From Rheum nobile (taxonomy: Eukaryota; Streptophyta; Magnoliopsida; Caryophyllales; Polygonaceae), in NCBI GenBank assembly GCA_027886185.1, contig WOAB01000524.1, positions 10,310,001-10,374,000 on the forward strand: a stretch of 64,000 bases of DNA, read 5' to 3'. Position numbers and translations under genes: made by a program. The notes below the pieces were generated by a model that was not told the DNA's origin, made no database searches, and saw only the letters and a list, made by a program, of their open reading frames with translations. Shown here piece by piece: positions 1 through 10,298 of this stretch (within the stretch, counting starts at the first letter, position 1; each line of letters begins with the position of its first letter).

Positions 1-361
1 TAAAAACCACTTTGTAAAAGTACCGCCACTTTCAAAATATTGTAAAATACCAAAAAGCTGCAAAAATAAAAAGGTAAAATAAAATCTGAATAAATCTTTT
101 TCAAAATTAAAAAGCTTATTAATGGAGGTTACTAAATACAATTAAGTTTAAAACAGTTCTAAATTACCCCGTAATGATCTTACCTGCTCAACCGTTTGAC
201 CCTCCATAACTTTCCTCCATTGCAGCTTTTTCATCTTTCTTTCCCAAATCTCTTCGATTTCTAAGAAGAAGAACACCAGAGTTTCAGTTTTTAGAACAAA
301 TCAACATTTCCACAAACCCAAAATCGAGCAACCTAGAAAACCCTAAATCCCAAAATATGAA
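1..361 (+). other. 5' flank and leader of the DUF1985-type gene
   Basis: AT-rich, non-coding. The last 120 bases before the ATG at 362 are rich in AAG/GAA and CCCTAAA-like tracts typical of plant 5' untranslated leaders. No convincing TATA box stands out. I see no other gene here. Role as promoter and leader is inferred only from its position. Confidence 0.3.
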
Positions 362-3300
362 ATGGTAAAAACAAGAGGATTGAAGTCCGCAAAGGTTAGA
401 GAAGAGACGGTGAAGGCCGAGAGAAATGCGAAAAGACAAAGGGTTAAAGACGCAGATGAACAACCATCGAAAATGGCAAGAATGAAGATAGCCTACAACT
501 CTGAAGAAGAAGAAGAAGAAGAACCTAGTCTAGTGGTTCCGATGCATGAGAAGAAGAAGAAAAAAAGTGGGTCGGTGGCTGAAGAACCCACATCCAGGAG
601 GTCGATAAGGAAGCCTTCAAAAGCTTTTGGCGAGGTTAGTTGTCTTGAAATAAGTCTTTACTTGCCTAAAAGAAGTCTTAAATTGCCTAAAATTGTTGAT
701 GCATGTTAGGTTTATGTCTGGAGAAAGTGAATGCTAGGTTTATGCCTGAAGTTGTTACTGGTAATGAAAAACAAAGCATAAATTACTCTATAGATTTGTG
801 CAACTGCTTGACAAATTATGTATGAAAAATGTCATAATAGCCTGATAAACTTTGTACTTGCTTGGAATTTTCATACTAGGGTGGTTTAGATTACTAATAT
901 GAACAATAATCATAATCCCATTTGAAATTTTTTATTTTCAGGTTGCCTGAAAAATTCCATACTACCTAAAAAATATGATAAAAAGCCTCAATGTCATGTA
1001 TTTGTGAATACATCCATATTATTGGTTTGGGTATAAAAGCTTGACAAATTTTATAGTAGCTTTACAACATTTATGATGAATCTGTCAAATATGGAGAAAG
1101 TGTTGTTGTATATCTAATAAAAATAGAGCATGAATGACCATGTATGTGTTATATAACCGGAAAAACGTATAAGTAGCATATCAATTTCAATAAATGTATG
1201 AAAAACATATATTTTCTTTGTGTGATTAGAATGTCCTGAGACTTTAGATGTTTGCTTCAGATGTGTTCAAGATGTGTTGTAGGGTATTATTTGATAGGCA
1301 ATAATTGAATTTTAGATATCGTAGTATCCTGAATGACTTGAGAAAAGTGTTGTGGACAAAGTGTTGTTATGACCTGAGAAACACTCTGAAAACTACTTGA
1401 CCTAAAAAACGTCTATGTCACCTGACAAACACTCTGAAAAACATTTATTTTCTTTATGTGATTAGAATGTCACATTTGTGAATGCATCCATGTTGAAGAG
1501 GCAATTGAATGTTTTATGGTGCATTTATAAAGATTGTGACAGTGTAGATATCGTAGTAGCCTGAATGACCTGAGAAAGTGTTGTTATGTTAAGTCTTACG
1601 ACCTAAAAAACATCCACTTCACCTGAAAAATCCAAATATAGTCTGAAAATGTTTATTTTCTTTATGTGATTAGAATGTCATGTATTTGTGAATGCATCCA
1701 CCTTATTGAGGTAGATAAACGTTTTATGGTGCACTTTTAAAGATTGTGACAATGTAGATATCATAGTAGCCTGAATGACCTGAGAAAGTGTTGTTATGTT
1801 ATGTCTTATGACTTGAAAAACTTCTATTTCACCTGACAAATCCAAATGTAGTTTGAAATGTTTTATTTTCTTTATGTGATTAGAATGTCATGTATTTATG
1901 AATGCATCCATCTTGAAGAGGTAAATGAACGTTTTGTGTCATGAAAAATCTCTATTTCACTTGACATATTCAATTGTAACCTAAAAAAGTTCAATTTTCT
2001 TTATGTGATTATAATATCATGTATTTGTGAATGTCATTCATTACAAATGAAGTACAAGTGGGATAGAGAGGAGTTGTTTTTCGGTCGGATCAATCAAAAT
2101 TCAAGGTTTGTTTATCTTCAATGTATTGAGAACACACTAACTGGTGCAGACTGGCAAACCGTTTTACAAGGGCCCTTTGGCACAATTGTAAAGATAATGA
2201 AAAACTTGACGATGTCGGCACAACTAATTCACCATGTGTTGTTCAGGCAACTAGAGACAAACAAAAGGTGGGAGACATGGTATGATCTGGGGGAAAACCA
2301 TGTCGCTTTTCAATAGAGGAGTTTAGACTTATAATATGACTGAATTGTGGCATCCCGGATGAGGAGGACACAAGAGTAATGTTTAATTTTTTTGGTGTAA
2401 AGAGTATTACAATATGTAATCTTTTAACCAAGTTCATCTCATGTCGGGAGGAGAATGTCTTCAAACTAAATATGGCTTTGTTGTTAATACTGTAGGTTGT
2501 TGTAATGGGAGGTGATAAGAAGAGGAAGATTAGACCTTTACATGTGAAGTTGATCTAAGACTTGAATCATTTCAATAATTTTCCATGGGGTAGGAGTGCT
2601 TATTTTGAACTCCATCAAAGTCTAGCTACTTCTTTGGACTCAAGATTAAAGTCAGTGGATGCTGCACTTGTAGTTTCTTCTAAAGCTAGAGCTGGTTACA
2701 CCATAAGGGGTTTCCCAATGGTGTTTCAGATAATGTGTTAGTAGTTAAATCTGTAAAATTTGAGGATAATTTGTTGGTCATAATTGTGGTTTAATTTGAA
2801 TTTTGTTTGTTTTAGATTTGGTTATATGAGGCAATGCCCCACATTGGCAACACGTTTGCACATAAGCTTAATAAACATGTTCAGCCCCGAGGTGTAAAGT
2901 GGCTGAAAAGAACAAAATGGACCTTGGATTCGGTTGTAGATGCCTTAGAGGGGACGTATGCTGCTAAACAGATCATTGTTGAGGAGGAAGAAGAGGAGTT
3001 GGGAGAAATATGTTACTTCCCAGAGGAGGAAGGAGACAAATTCTTTGATGACATTGTGAATCAGCTGAAGCCAAAAAGAAAGAAGGGTGGTGAAAAGGAA
3101 AAGAGAGGTGGTAAAGGGCAAGCTGTAAACATTAAGGGTTTGGACCCAAGGCAAGTCATGTGCTGTTTGAATGAATTGGTTGAAAGGATGCAAAAAATGG
3201 ATGAAAAGTACGATCAATTAAGGGAGGATTTCCTTGGGTTAAAGAAAACCATCAGAGGCAAAGTTGATACAAAAGGGGTATCTTCATCTAGTGATGAAGA

Positions 3301-3442
3301 GGATAATAAAGAGGCTGAGGAGGATGAATATGTGGAGAGTGATGATGAACCAAACATTCAAGAACACGAGAAGGGCTTGATGATGAAGATGAAGTCAAAA
3401 GATGAGAGTGATGAGTCAGAGTCTGAAGAAGCAAAGATTTGA
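362..3442 (+). pseudogene. Decayed DUF1985-type plant gene (Ulp1-protease/MULE-associated family)
   Basis: Three exons can be proposed. Exon 1 (362-634) is Lys/Glu-rich with a run of seven Glu and ends at a GAG|GTTAGT donor. Exon 2 (about 2053-2729) carries the DUF1985-like pattern: KWDREELFFGR, LIHHVLFRQLE, FSIEEFRLI, then GRSAYFELHQSL. Exon 3 (2816-3442) starts IWLYEAMPHIG, the usual end of this domain, and runs into a charged, acidic tail. Exons 1 to 3 join in phase 0. Damage: one base is missing near 2304; stops lie at 2337 (TGA), 2493 (TAG) and 2556 (TAA); the exon 2 donor reads CAG|ATAATG instead of CAG|GT. Proteins of this family occur in plants as host genes and inside Mutator-like elements together with a Ulp1 cysteine protease. 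No protease part is seen, because the locus is cut at about 3750. The function of the family is not established. Confidence 0.6.
1215..2045 (+). repeat. Minisatellite of about 208-bp units inside intron 1
   Basis: The anchor TCTTTATGTGATTAGAATGT recurs at 1451, 1659 and 1869, with variants at 1215 and 1998. Spacings are 236, 208, 210 and 129 bp. Between anchors the same order of phrases returns (GAATGCATCCA, ACGTTTTATGGTGCA, AAAGATTGTGACA, CCTGAATGACCTGAGAAAG). The last unit is shortened. Earlier, looser versions of the CCTGAAAAA phrases start near 840. The array fills most of the proposed intron 1 and shows no coding potential. Confidence 0.75.
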
Positions 3443-3445
3443 AGA

Positions 3446-3670
3446 GGTATGTCCTTCATTATAAACTTAAATTTTTGCACTAGATGGTGAAACACACTCA
3501 GTCCACATTTACTCATTTCAGACCACATGTTATGTTGTCTAGGATGAAGAGGAAAAGTCACAAGAGGGAGAGTCTGAAGAAGAAGAGTCACAAGAGGGAG
3601 AGTCTGAAGAAGTATGTCCTTCAATATAAATTGATTTTTTTGCAAAAGATGGTCCAACACATTTCTGTCC
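3446..3670 (+). repeat. Duplicated tail segment with splice-like junctions
   Basis: GTATGTCCTTCA follows GAAGAG or GAAGAA at 3446 and again at 3612, and both copies continue into similar sequence ending GATGGTSMAACAC, a 166-bp tandem duplication. Between them a 30-bp unit beginning AGTCACAAGAGGGAGAG is repeated twice in tandem (3556 and 3586). It encodes acidic Ser/Glu residues, like the end of exon 3. This looks like a duplicated exon-intron module of the DUF1985-type gene. Confidence 0.5.
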
Positions 3671-3748
3671 ATAAATACACACTTCAGTCCATATCACTTC
3701 AGTCCATATATGCACATTTCAGTCCACATATGAATATTTCAGTCCATA
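3670..3748 (+). repeat. Short tandem repeat of TTCAGTCCATATA units
   Basis: Variants of TTCAGTCCATATA or TTCAGTCCACATA occur at least four times at about 15-25 bp spacing, directly beside the broken end of the Tat element. The repeat may have served as the microhomology or break site for the truncation; that is inference. Confidence 0.5.
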
Positions 3749-5395
3749 TATTTTGCCTCGTTCTTTGTTGCTTTGAATTCGCATCACACAACTTGGGAAA
3801 TCCTATCCCCTTGTGGCGATTTTAGGACATCACCTAGTCCAATGCCATTCTGATTCGATGCGCCGTCGATGAACAAGGTCCACATCAAGGGGGTAGGATT
3901 CTCGATTTGCAATAACTCTTCTGCTATTTGTTCTTCATAGGTTGGGCTGAAATCGGCCACAAAATTTGCCAAAGCTTGTGACTTGATCGTTGTGCGCGTT
4001 TTGTACTTGATGTCGTAACCACTGAGATACATTACCCATTTCGTCATCTTTCCAGATAACTCCGGCTTGCTCATCACGTTCCTAATGTGAAGGTTGGTTT
4101 TGACTCTGGTGGTATGAGCCTCGAAATAGGGCCTTAACTTTGATGGATGCGGTGATAAGGGCCAATCTATGTTTCTCCATGGGCGAATATCTTGTCTTCG
4201 CGTCTTGTAGTGTCTTACTCACATAGTAGACGGGCAATTGTTCACCATCTTCCACTTTTACTAGGATGGCTCTTACTGTCGTTTCCATGACTGCCAAGTA
4301 TATATATAGGGCTTCACCATCTTTTGGCTTTGAAAGTAGGAGGGGACATGTTAGGCACCTTTTTAATTCTTGTAAAGATTCCTCGTGTTCACTTGTCCAC
4401 TCGAATGATTTGTTCTTCTTCAAGATGTCGTAGAACAAACGATTCCTGCCTAACGCCATCGAGATGAACCTGTTGAGTGCGGCGACTCTGCTTGTCAACT
4501 TCTGGACGTCTTTTACACATCGCGGAGATTGGAGATTTAGGATTGCTTTGATTTGATCGGGACTGGCTTCGATCCCCCGTTGCGTCACCATATAGCCCAA
4601 GAATTTGCCCGGTGAAACTCCGAAGGAGCATTTGGTGGATTTAGCTTCATATCATATTTCCCTAGGATCTTAAAGGATGTCTTCAGATGTTGGATGTGGT
4701 CGACCGCTTTCTTTGACTTGACTAGCACATCGTCGATGTAGACTTCCATCGTATCGCCGATTTGGTCTTCGAACATCTTGTTGACCAGTCTTTGGTTAGT
4801 GGCTCCAGCAATCTTGAGGGCAAAAAGCATGACCTTGTAGCAATAGATCCCTTGGTTGGTGATGAAGGCGGTCTTCTCTTGATCTTCCAGACTCATCTGG
4901 ATTTGTTGATAACCACTGAACACGTCCATGAAGGTTAGCATTTCATGACCGACGGTGGCGTCGAGCACGGCGTCGATGTGAGGTAGGGGAAAACAATCTT
5001 TAGGAGAGGCCTTGTTGAGGTCGGTGAAGTCGACGCATACTCTCCACTTTTAATTCTTCTTCTAGACTACAACCACATCGGCTAACTAGTATAGATATCG
5101 GGCTTCATTTATCTTACCCATCTCCAATAGTGCTCGCACTTCTTCGTCTATCACTTTGTTCATTTCATGTGCAAACCTTCTTTCATTTCTGCTTGACGGG
5201 TGGATGTCGAGGATCCACGTTGAGTTTGTGGAGAATCACGTTTGAATTAATGTCAGTCATATCTTCATGTGTCCATGCAAAACATTCTGAATGTGATCAC
5301 ATGAATTTGACCAGTTGCTTTCAGGTTTCGCTGGACATATCTACACCGATCTTTACAACTTAATAAGGCTTAGTAGGGTCTAGGATTACCTCATC
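3748..5395 (-). pseudogene. Tat-lineage pol fragment (linker, RT, RNase H start)
   Basis: From 5395 downward the translation runs through the linker (EPLELDEVILDPTKPY, FAWTHEDMTDINSNVI), RFAHEMNKVIDEEVRALLE, the RT core (VCVDFTDLNKASPKD; YIDDVLVKS catalytic motif at about 4733-4707), the RT thumb and connection (GYMVTQRGIEASPDQIKAIL), the first RNase H (ILVKVEDGEQLPVYYVSKTL), and the archaeal-type second RNase H beginning FIDGASNQNG. A TGA at 3784-3786 is followed in frame by CEFKATKNEAKY, so homology runs on to about 3748 and then stops. Several stops and frameshifts (near 5060, 4640, 4080) break it. It cannot make an active polymerase. Confidence 0.85.
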
Positions 5396-5459
5396 AAGCT
5401 CAAGAGGTTCCGCCTTCGTGCAATGTGTTGACGCCCTGCAGTCCGTTAATTTTTATGCC

Positions 5460-6150
5460 GTCTGCCCTTTCATGCCCACTTGGTAGGGCACCAAGTACTT
5501 TTTAGGAATTTCAATGTGAGCGATAGCGTCGATGAACGGCGAGTCAGCGTAGCACTCGTCATCTTCTTCTTTGATGGGTCCTGGTACCCCTGGAATTTGG
5601 GCAACCCTTTCGTCAAAATTCTAAACTTTTCGCGCCACTTTCGTTCAATGATGTCGTCAAAAGACTCAGTTGGGACGGCCTCCATCGAATCAGTCATATA
5701 TGTGTTATAAGCGGTCTGACTGGTTGTTATCGGTGGTGGGCGTCGAGATCCCTCAGCGTTGGATGGCGGTATCGTTACCGGAGTAGAAAAGGACGAGTTT
5801 GCCACGACAGAATCGAGGTCAAGACGTCTCACGGTGTTGTCACCATGGATGTACTGGAAGCGAGATCGCGGTGCTGGTGGTGGCATGGATACGTTTTGAG
5901 AGCGTAGAACCTCGTTTTTCTTCATAATTTCTTGGAGTCGTGCTTTGGATTGCGCCTTCTTGGTGGCCCAAGACTTCTTCAAAGCTTGCATCTTTTCACG
6001 TAATTCTGCCACAGTAGCGGCATGTTGATCCCCTCAGCCACCATGAACGACTAGATCGGGTGAAATTTGGGGCGGTGTCATTGACGTGGTGGCGGTGACG
6101 TCGGTGAACACAAGGGTGTTGTTGTTGGTTGGTCCGTCATTGGACATCAT
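5460..6150 (-). pseudogene. Tat-lineage gag, N-terminal part
   Basis: The start is taken at the tandem ATGATG at 6150, just inside the leader. A TGA at 6034-6036 interrupts the reading frame before VAELREKMQALKKS. The 180-residue open stretch below it (6012-5470) has a coiled-coil-like Lys/Glu/Gln-rich start, a Pro-rich middle, and the conserved approach to the gag core (KWREKFRILTKGLPKFQGYQ). Near the end it slips frame: IDAIAHIEIPKKYLVPYQVG is present in another frame. It then fuses directly to the protease-RT linker, so roughly the C-terminal two thirds of gag, and protease, are gone. Confidence 0.75.
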
Positions 6151-6227
6151 GGTGAAGTTGGTGGTATCTTGTGGTTTAGAAAGAAGGCATAACCTTTTTG
6201 ACTCCCAGTCTCACGGTGGGGACCAAT

Positions 6228-6780
6228 TGTTTTGGGCAGATTTTGTATCGTGACACTATCCACTTATTTGTGGAGTATAGGGTCAAGGGTTACACACTGA
6301 ATAAAGAATGAGTTGATCGCGAGAAAAGTAGGGATTGTTTTATTTTTAGAGTGTATGAATGTATATGTATGTCTCTCTTACAAGATATTGGCAACCCCCT
6401 TATATAGGAGTCCAAGGATAATCCTACAAGGAATAAGATCTTACTATAAGGATAAATGAATATTTTATCTTAGAGCTTAAGATAATATAAATATACGTGG
6501 TACTAAATATTTCCTTTTATCTAATAAGGAAAATATATCTCTATCGGACATAAACCTTGACATGCAAGTCATGCCAGCTGTCATGATCCTCTAGAATAAG
6601 GGTGTGCTATATTAGGAAAGAAGATCATCCTCAACGCGTCGTATAGCGCTCAGTTTTCATGATCTCGTATAACTGTCAAAACTAAATTGTCTTCCATTGA
6701 TCATCGTCAGTTTCGATATGTGTCTCTCCATCTCAACGTGTCTAAACCTTGCACGTGGACATGATCCTAGGTCCCTAACA
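6228..6780 (-). repeat. 5' LTR of the Tat element
   Basis: A 553-bp LTR. On the minus strand it starts TGTTAGGGACCTAGG and ends GCCCAAAACA, followed by ATTGGTCCCCACCGTGAG as the primer-binding region. It has perfect TG...CA ends. A TATA box sits at 6400-6408. No partner LTR is left in the window, so neither age nor target duplication can be judged. Confidence 0.75.
6400..6408 (-). promoter_or_regulatory. TATA box of the Tat LTR
   Basis: On the minus strand the sequence reads CTCCTATATAAGGGGGTTGC, a standard plant LTR TATA box about 380 bp into the LTR. Transcription would run toward lower coordinates. Confidence 0.55.
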
Positions 6781-6882
6781 TTCGACACTTGCATAACAAA
6801 ATAGAGAATGATTGCAATTTGCAAGACAAGAAAGAGAAGTAAATCTTGGTTGGTATTAAATTAGATAAGAAGAACCAAATCA

Positions 6883-7910
6883 AGATGTACTAAACGCAAA
6901 ACCCCCAAACCCAAAACGCTCCCAATGAAAACCCTAACCAATACACCGCCGCCACCCTCCCCTCTTCCCCTTCCCTTACCCCTATCCATTGAACCCACTT
7001 TGAACAATGATCAGCGCACCGAGCCAAGTTTCCCTCACTCTGCACCATTCCCACATACTCCGAACCATGTCCAGACCCCCCAACCCAAAGATGACGTATA
7101 GACCTTTGTTGAACCATCCCCACCCGCTCCACAACGAGCCTCGATCCGCACCGATCCCTCGCTCCGCACCAAGACTCGCTCCGCACTAAGCCCTCGCCCA
7201 GACCGCTAACCCTCAATGAACCACACTGACTTGCAGAGCTCTCCACTAACACTGAAACCCGACTCTACACCTTCGCCGGACTCGTGGCCGCATAATCCAC
7301 CGCTTCCCTCGCCTAAAGCCCAGAACTGGATCGTGCCCGAACTTGTGTCGATCGCTCGTTTTTATGCCAAGAAGGATTGATTTGATATCGTTAATTCTTT
7401 TGCCAATTTTGATTCATTCATTTCTGATGTGGAACTCTGTTTAGGTTTGATTTGAGAGTGTTGTTCCGGGCTTGAGATCAATATAGTGATCAAGTGATCC
7501 CTGGTGGCTTCTACGACGAAATGCCTCCAGACTGTGTCTTGTTTCTGCTTCTCGGTTGTGTCAACGTCGCGTTGGTTTTTTCCAACCCATGTTTGAGCCT
7601 ATCTCGTTGTATATGCCTTTTGATTTTCTCCTTCTTGGTTGTATTTGTTTCCCTGAACTTTTGTTGTAATTTGTTGTTGTTTTGCTGTTTTTGTTTTGGT
7701 TGTTGTTGTTTTGCTATTTTTGTTTTGGTTGTTGTTGTTTTGCTATTTTTGTTTTGGTTGTTTTTGTTTTGCTATTTTTGTTTTGGTTGTTGTTGCTTCT
7801 CTTTGTCGAGTGTTTTGACAACCGTTCTTTCGGCCTCTCAAGAATCCAACTTTGTTGTTACTGGATTCTTGAATTCTTACTATATATATAAAAAAGATGT
7901 ACTAAACGCA
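6883..7910 (+). mobile_element. Retroposed sequence (processed-transcript or LINE-type) with 16-bp target duplication
   Basis: AGATGTACTAAACGCA occurs at 6883-6898 and again exactly at 7895-7910. The 996 bp between them end in TATATATATAAAAA, an A-rich 3' end on the plus strand just before the second copy. Long direct target duplications plus a 3' A-tail are the hallmark of LINE-mediated retroposition. The body starts C/A-rich (ACCCCCAAACCC) and continues through a T/G-rich second half. No reverse transcriptase or known protein is visible, so it is either a 5'-truncated non-LTR element or a retrocopy of an unknown transcript. Several short open frames inside it look accidental. Confidence 0.7.
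7676..7798 (+). repeat. 29-bp tandem repeat in the retroposed insert
   Basis: GCTRTTTTTGTTTTGGTTGT starts at 7684, 7713, 7742 and 7771, an exact 29-bp period, with TTG-rich filler. It is encoded within the retroposed body and has no spacers. Confidence 0.8.
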
Positions 7911-8214
7911 TAGAGGGAGATTGATGATAACAGATCAGGTACATAACTCATCGGCAATGATTATGGATTAAGGCTTCTTGGTAGGGTTTTTGATGTATGC
8001 TATGTTGGTTTATTTTGAATTATTTAATATCTAAAACAATGTTTGCAGCTTCCTGATATCTCTTCCTAGCCATCCTCTTCTGCAAAGGATTTTGAATTTT
8101 GAGTATCTCTTTTCCACTAATACTCAAATAAGGCAAAACTTGAAATTTGTAAAAGTTAAGAAATTCAGGTTGGATTCTTTTGCAAAGATACTGGGAAGTT
8201 GGGAAGGAAGATCA
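7911..8214 (+). other. Host flank with a possible exon fragment
   Basis: An intron-like AT-rich stretch ends in TTTGCAG at 8048. From there one frame stays open to the copia LTR at 8215 (SFLISLPSHPLLQRILNFEY and on to AKILGSWEGRS), about 55 codons. It could be the 5' part of an exon of a host gene into which Copia-1 inserted, or an accident. The other side of the insertion (30021 onward) shows no continuation, and I do not recognise the peptide. Confidence 0.25.
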
Positions 8215-8453
8215 TGCTGGGTTATGGAGCCTGATGGACTGTACACCGCTAGCCCAACTTTCAGCGATCCAACTAGGGTTTCGGTCATTAGCTTAAATAC
8301 CCTGTTTAATCGTTGTAATCGTTATCACAATAGTAAGAAAAACTCTGGCTTGGTAGTTCCCCCAAACGTAGTCATATTCTGTGATAAACTGGGTAAACAA
8401 TTCTCGTGTTATTTGATTCATTTTTCTCTCGTTACTGCGTTCGAATCCTAACA
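8215..8453 (+). repeat. 5' LTR of Copia-1
   Basis: A 239-bp LTR from TGCTGGGTTATGGAGC to CGTTCGAATCCTAACA. It aligns throughout with 29791-30020, with about 15 substitutions and a 9-bp indel by eye. The canonical second-base pair TGTT is TGCT here. Confidence 0.9.
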
Positions 8454-8455
8454 AC

Positions 8456-8632
8456 TGGTATCAGAGCGCTGGTTCTGGCAGTCACGATGGGAGAAGGAAA
8501 ATTGCCAGCGGAGAAGTTCGATGTGACGAATTTCGGGTTCTGGAAGATGTAGATCGAGGATTACCTGTACGGTAAAGATCTGTACTTGCCTCTGGGCGAG
8601 AAACCGGAAGACATGAAGGAAGACGAGTGGAA
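8456..8632 (+). pseudogene. Copia-1 primer-binding site and gag start
   Basis: TGGTATCAGAGC at 8456-8467, two bases after the LTR, complements the 3' end of initiator tRNA-Met. The gag ATG is at 8487: MGEGKLPAEKFDVTNFGFW, then a TAG in place of a Trp or Gln codon near 8550, then IEDYLYGKDLYLPLGEKPED. The frame is cut at about 8632 by the truncated left LTR of element A. The remaining gag (about 1 kb in this lineage) is missing from the window. Confidence 0.8.
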
Positions 8633-9806
8633 GTCTTCAAGAATAAACCAATTACATGACTAGGTTATAAAAATATATATATGAAAATACCACTTAAAAA
8701 CCTTGAAATACTGACACTTAAATCTTCAACTGCAAGCCTCTTCTTCAATTGGTTACTTCAAGACTTCGGGAACCAACCACTGATGTGCCGTATAGGACGG
8801 ATGACACCAGCCAACCATGCAAGGAATAAAACCCGGTTGGTTAGTCTAATGAAAGACTATGCAAGGGTGAAAGCAGAATGGTTCTAGTGATCGTAACCGT
8901 TTACTATCATTGTCCTTCGAATAATAACCGAAGGAACGATATATAACCCGTAACTTTCACGGAATGATTAGAATTTAGACATGCACTGAAAAAAAGACTC
9001 CAAAAGAATTAAGTCTTATGGGAAAGTATGACAAATGTTTGGGAACGTTATAGTTTTCATACAAGCGTTTAAAAACAACTTGATTATTTGGGTCAACGAC
9101 AACCTCACCGCGCAATGCGAATCCAGATTGGAAAGAAGACTTACTCTAACCGAAGTCTGGGCGGTTTCCACGTTGTACTCCTCGCCCGAGGGTATATTAA
9201 TTATGTGCATAATCGCACTTATCTTCTTTAATTCCAAAACGTACATTTCATGTTAAAGCTTTTATCATATAAATATATCATCTCAATACGAGAGATATCT
9301 TGGGAATAAATCCCGATTGTTGGCACCAACTTAGTGCACCACCCCTATATTCGGATAGGGGACGATCATGATCAGGGAAGGGTGTTAGGGCCTAAACATC
9401 CTACGCACCACGGTTATAAAAAAACGGCTAGACCTCGCAAGGTACATAGCGTTCCTACGAATACTCGTTCTAACTACATATTTAAGTTCACACATCAAAT
9501 CCACACCAGTACCATCACGGTAATAACATATATAATAGCGTTGTTTCTAGTAATATATACAACCTATTATAATATCATATTTTAATCACAACATTTATAA
9601 AAATCTGTTCCGAAACGAAAACAACGTTTCATCCCAATTTAATTAACAATTAAAGTAATTGATAATTAACAAAACATAGCCTTCTGGAACTCCCGTCGAA
9701 GCCCACCAATGTTCCAAGGTCCATTCCGACGACGCACGCGAAATGAGGTACAATACCATAATTAGATATGGTACTAAACTAAACGAAAACAAGAGAAAAT
9801 GGGCTA

Positions 9807-9933
9807 AGCCGCAGCCGCGACGGGTATGGCCGCGATCGTGGCTTTGGTCGGCAAAGCCGCGGTCACGGTATACAAACCCGCGGTCGCGGTTTTCTGGGCA
9901 GGGCCGCGGTTGCGGTGTTCATAGTCGCGGTCC
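9807..9933 (-). repeat. CG-rich motif block, downstream side, LTR of A (left)
   Basis: About nine variants of CCGCGGTCGCGGT lie in 127 bp of otherwise AT-rich LTR. Many are near-palindromic (CCGCGATCGTGG, CCGCGGTCGCGG). The equivalent block in the right LTR is 16396-16519. It lies downstream of the TATA box with respect to LTR transcription. Confidence 0.7.
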
Positions 9934-10160
9934 TCCCTCCCAACGCGACTCAATATCATGAAACGAGGCTCACCAAAGACGAGACGACGATCCTAGCCTC
10001 CTCCTCTGTGATACTACCTCCACAGACTCCAAAGCCACAACAACGACAACCAAAAGCGTCGGCGAGAAACTCCGACGAACACGAAAATACCGACAAAAGC
10101 AAGAACGAGAGAAAGAGAGATTGATCGGGATTTGGAAGGAAAATCCGAGAGCTGGAGGCC

Positions 10161-10170
10161 TCCTTTTATA
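10161..10170 (-). promoter_or_regulatory. TATA box of element A left LTR
   Basis: On the minus strand CCCCTATAAAAGGAGG. In the right LTR the same site reads CTATTAAAGGAGG (about 16748-16757), so the copy that should drive transcription as 5' LTR has a changed TATA box. Confidence 0.6.
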
Positions 10171-10298
10171 GGGGAAGGCAAGCTCCAACGCCGGGCAATC
10201 CAAACGATCCGAGTTCCCCAATGGCGTCGTTACAAAAATGAAGAAATTCCGTCCGTCGTTCTCGGTTAAGAACGAAGAAGACGACGCTTCACAGAGGC

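Larger units (their letters stand above)
3748..6780 (-). mobile_element. Truncated Ty3/gypsy element, Tat lineage
   Basis: Read on the minus strand the order is 5' LTR (6780-6228), leader, gag (from 6150), the protease-RT linker, RT and the start of RNase H, stopping at about 3748. The 3' LTR is absent. The RT phrases VCVDFTDLNKASPKDCFPLP and VYIDDVLVKS and the second RNase H phrase FIDGASNQNGIG are those of the Tat/Retand group of plant gypsy elements. Most of gag, and protease, are missing between 5460 and 5390. The left end joins directly to the DUF1985-type remnant. Confidence 0.85.

Noticed and set aside
2005..2316. A short stand-alone gene of 103 codons
   Set aside because: It is one broken piece of the DUF1985-type exon 2; the homology continues past its stop in another frame.
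6890..7252. Minus-strand open frame of 120 codons, with overlapping plus-strand frames, in the retroposed insert
   Set aside because: Composition follows the C-rich strand; no known motif, and no start or splice context.
7676..7798. Regular repeats resembling a CRISPR array
   Set aside because: Units are directly adjacent with no spacers, in plant DNA.
7494..7913. Plus-strand 139-codon frame rich in Phe, Cys and Val
   Set aside because: It is mostly translation of the 29-bp TTTTG-type tandem repeat; the membrane-like look is a by-product.
8456..8467. TGGTATCAGAGC as part of a tRNA gene
   Set aside because: It is a 12-base primer-binding site directly after an LTR; no other tRNA sequence follows. 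The same holds for the sites at 14862, 38670 and 51500.
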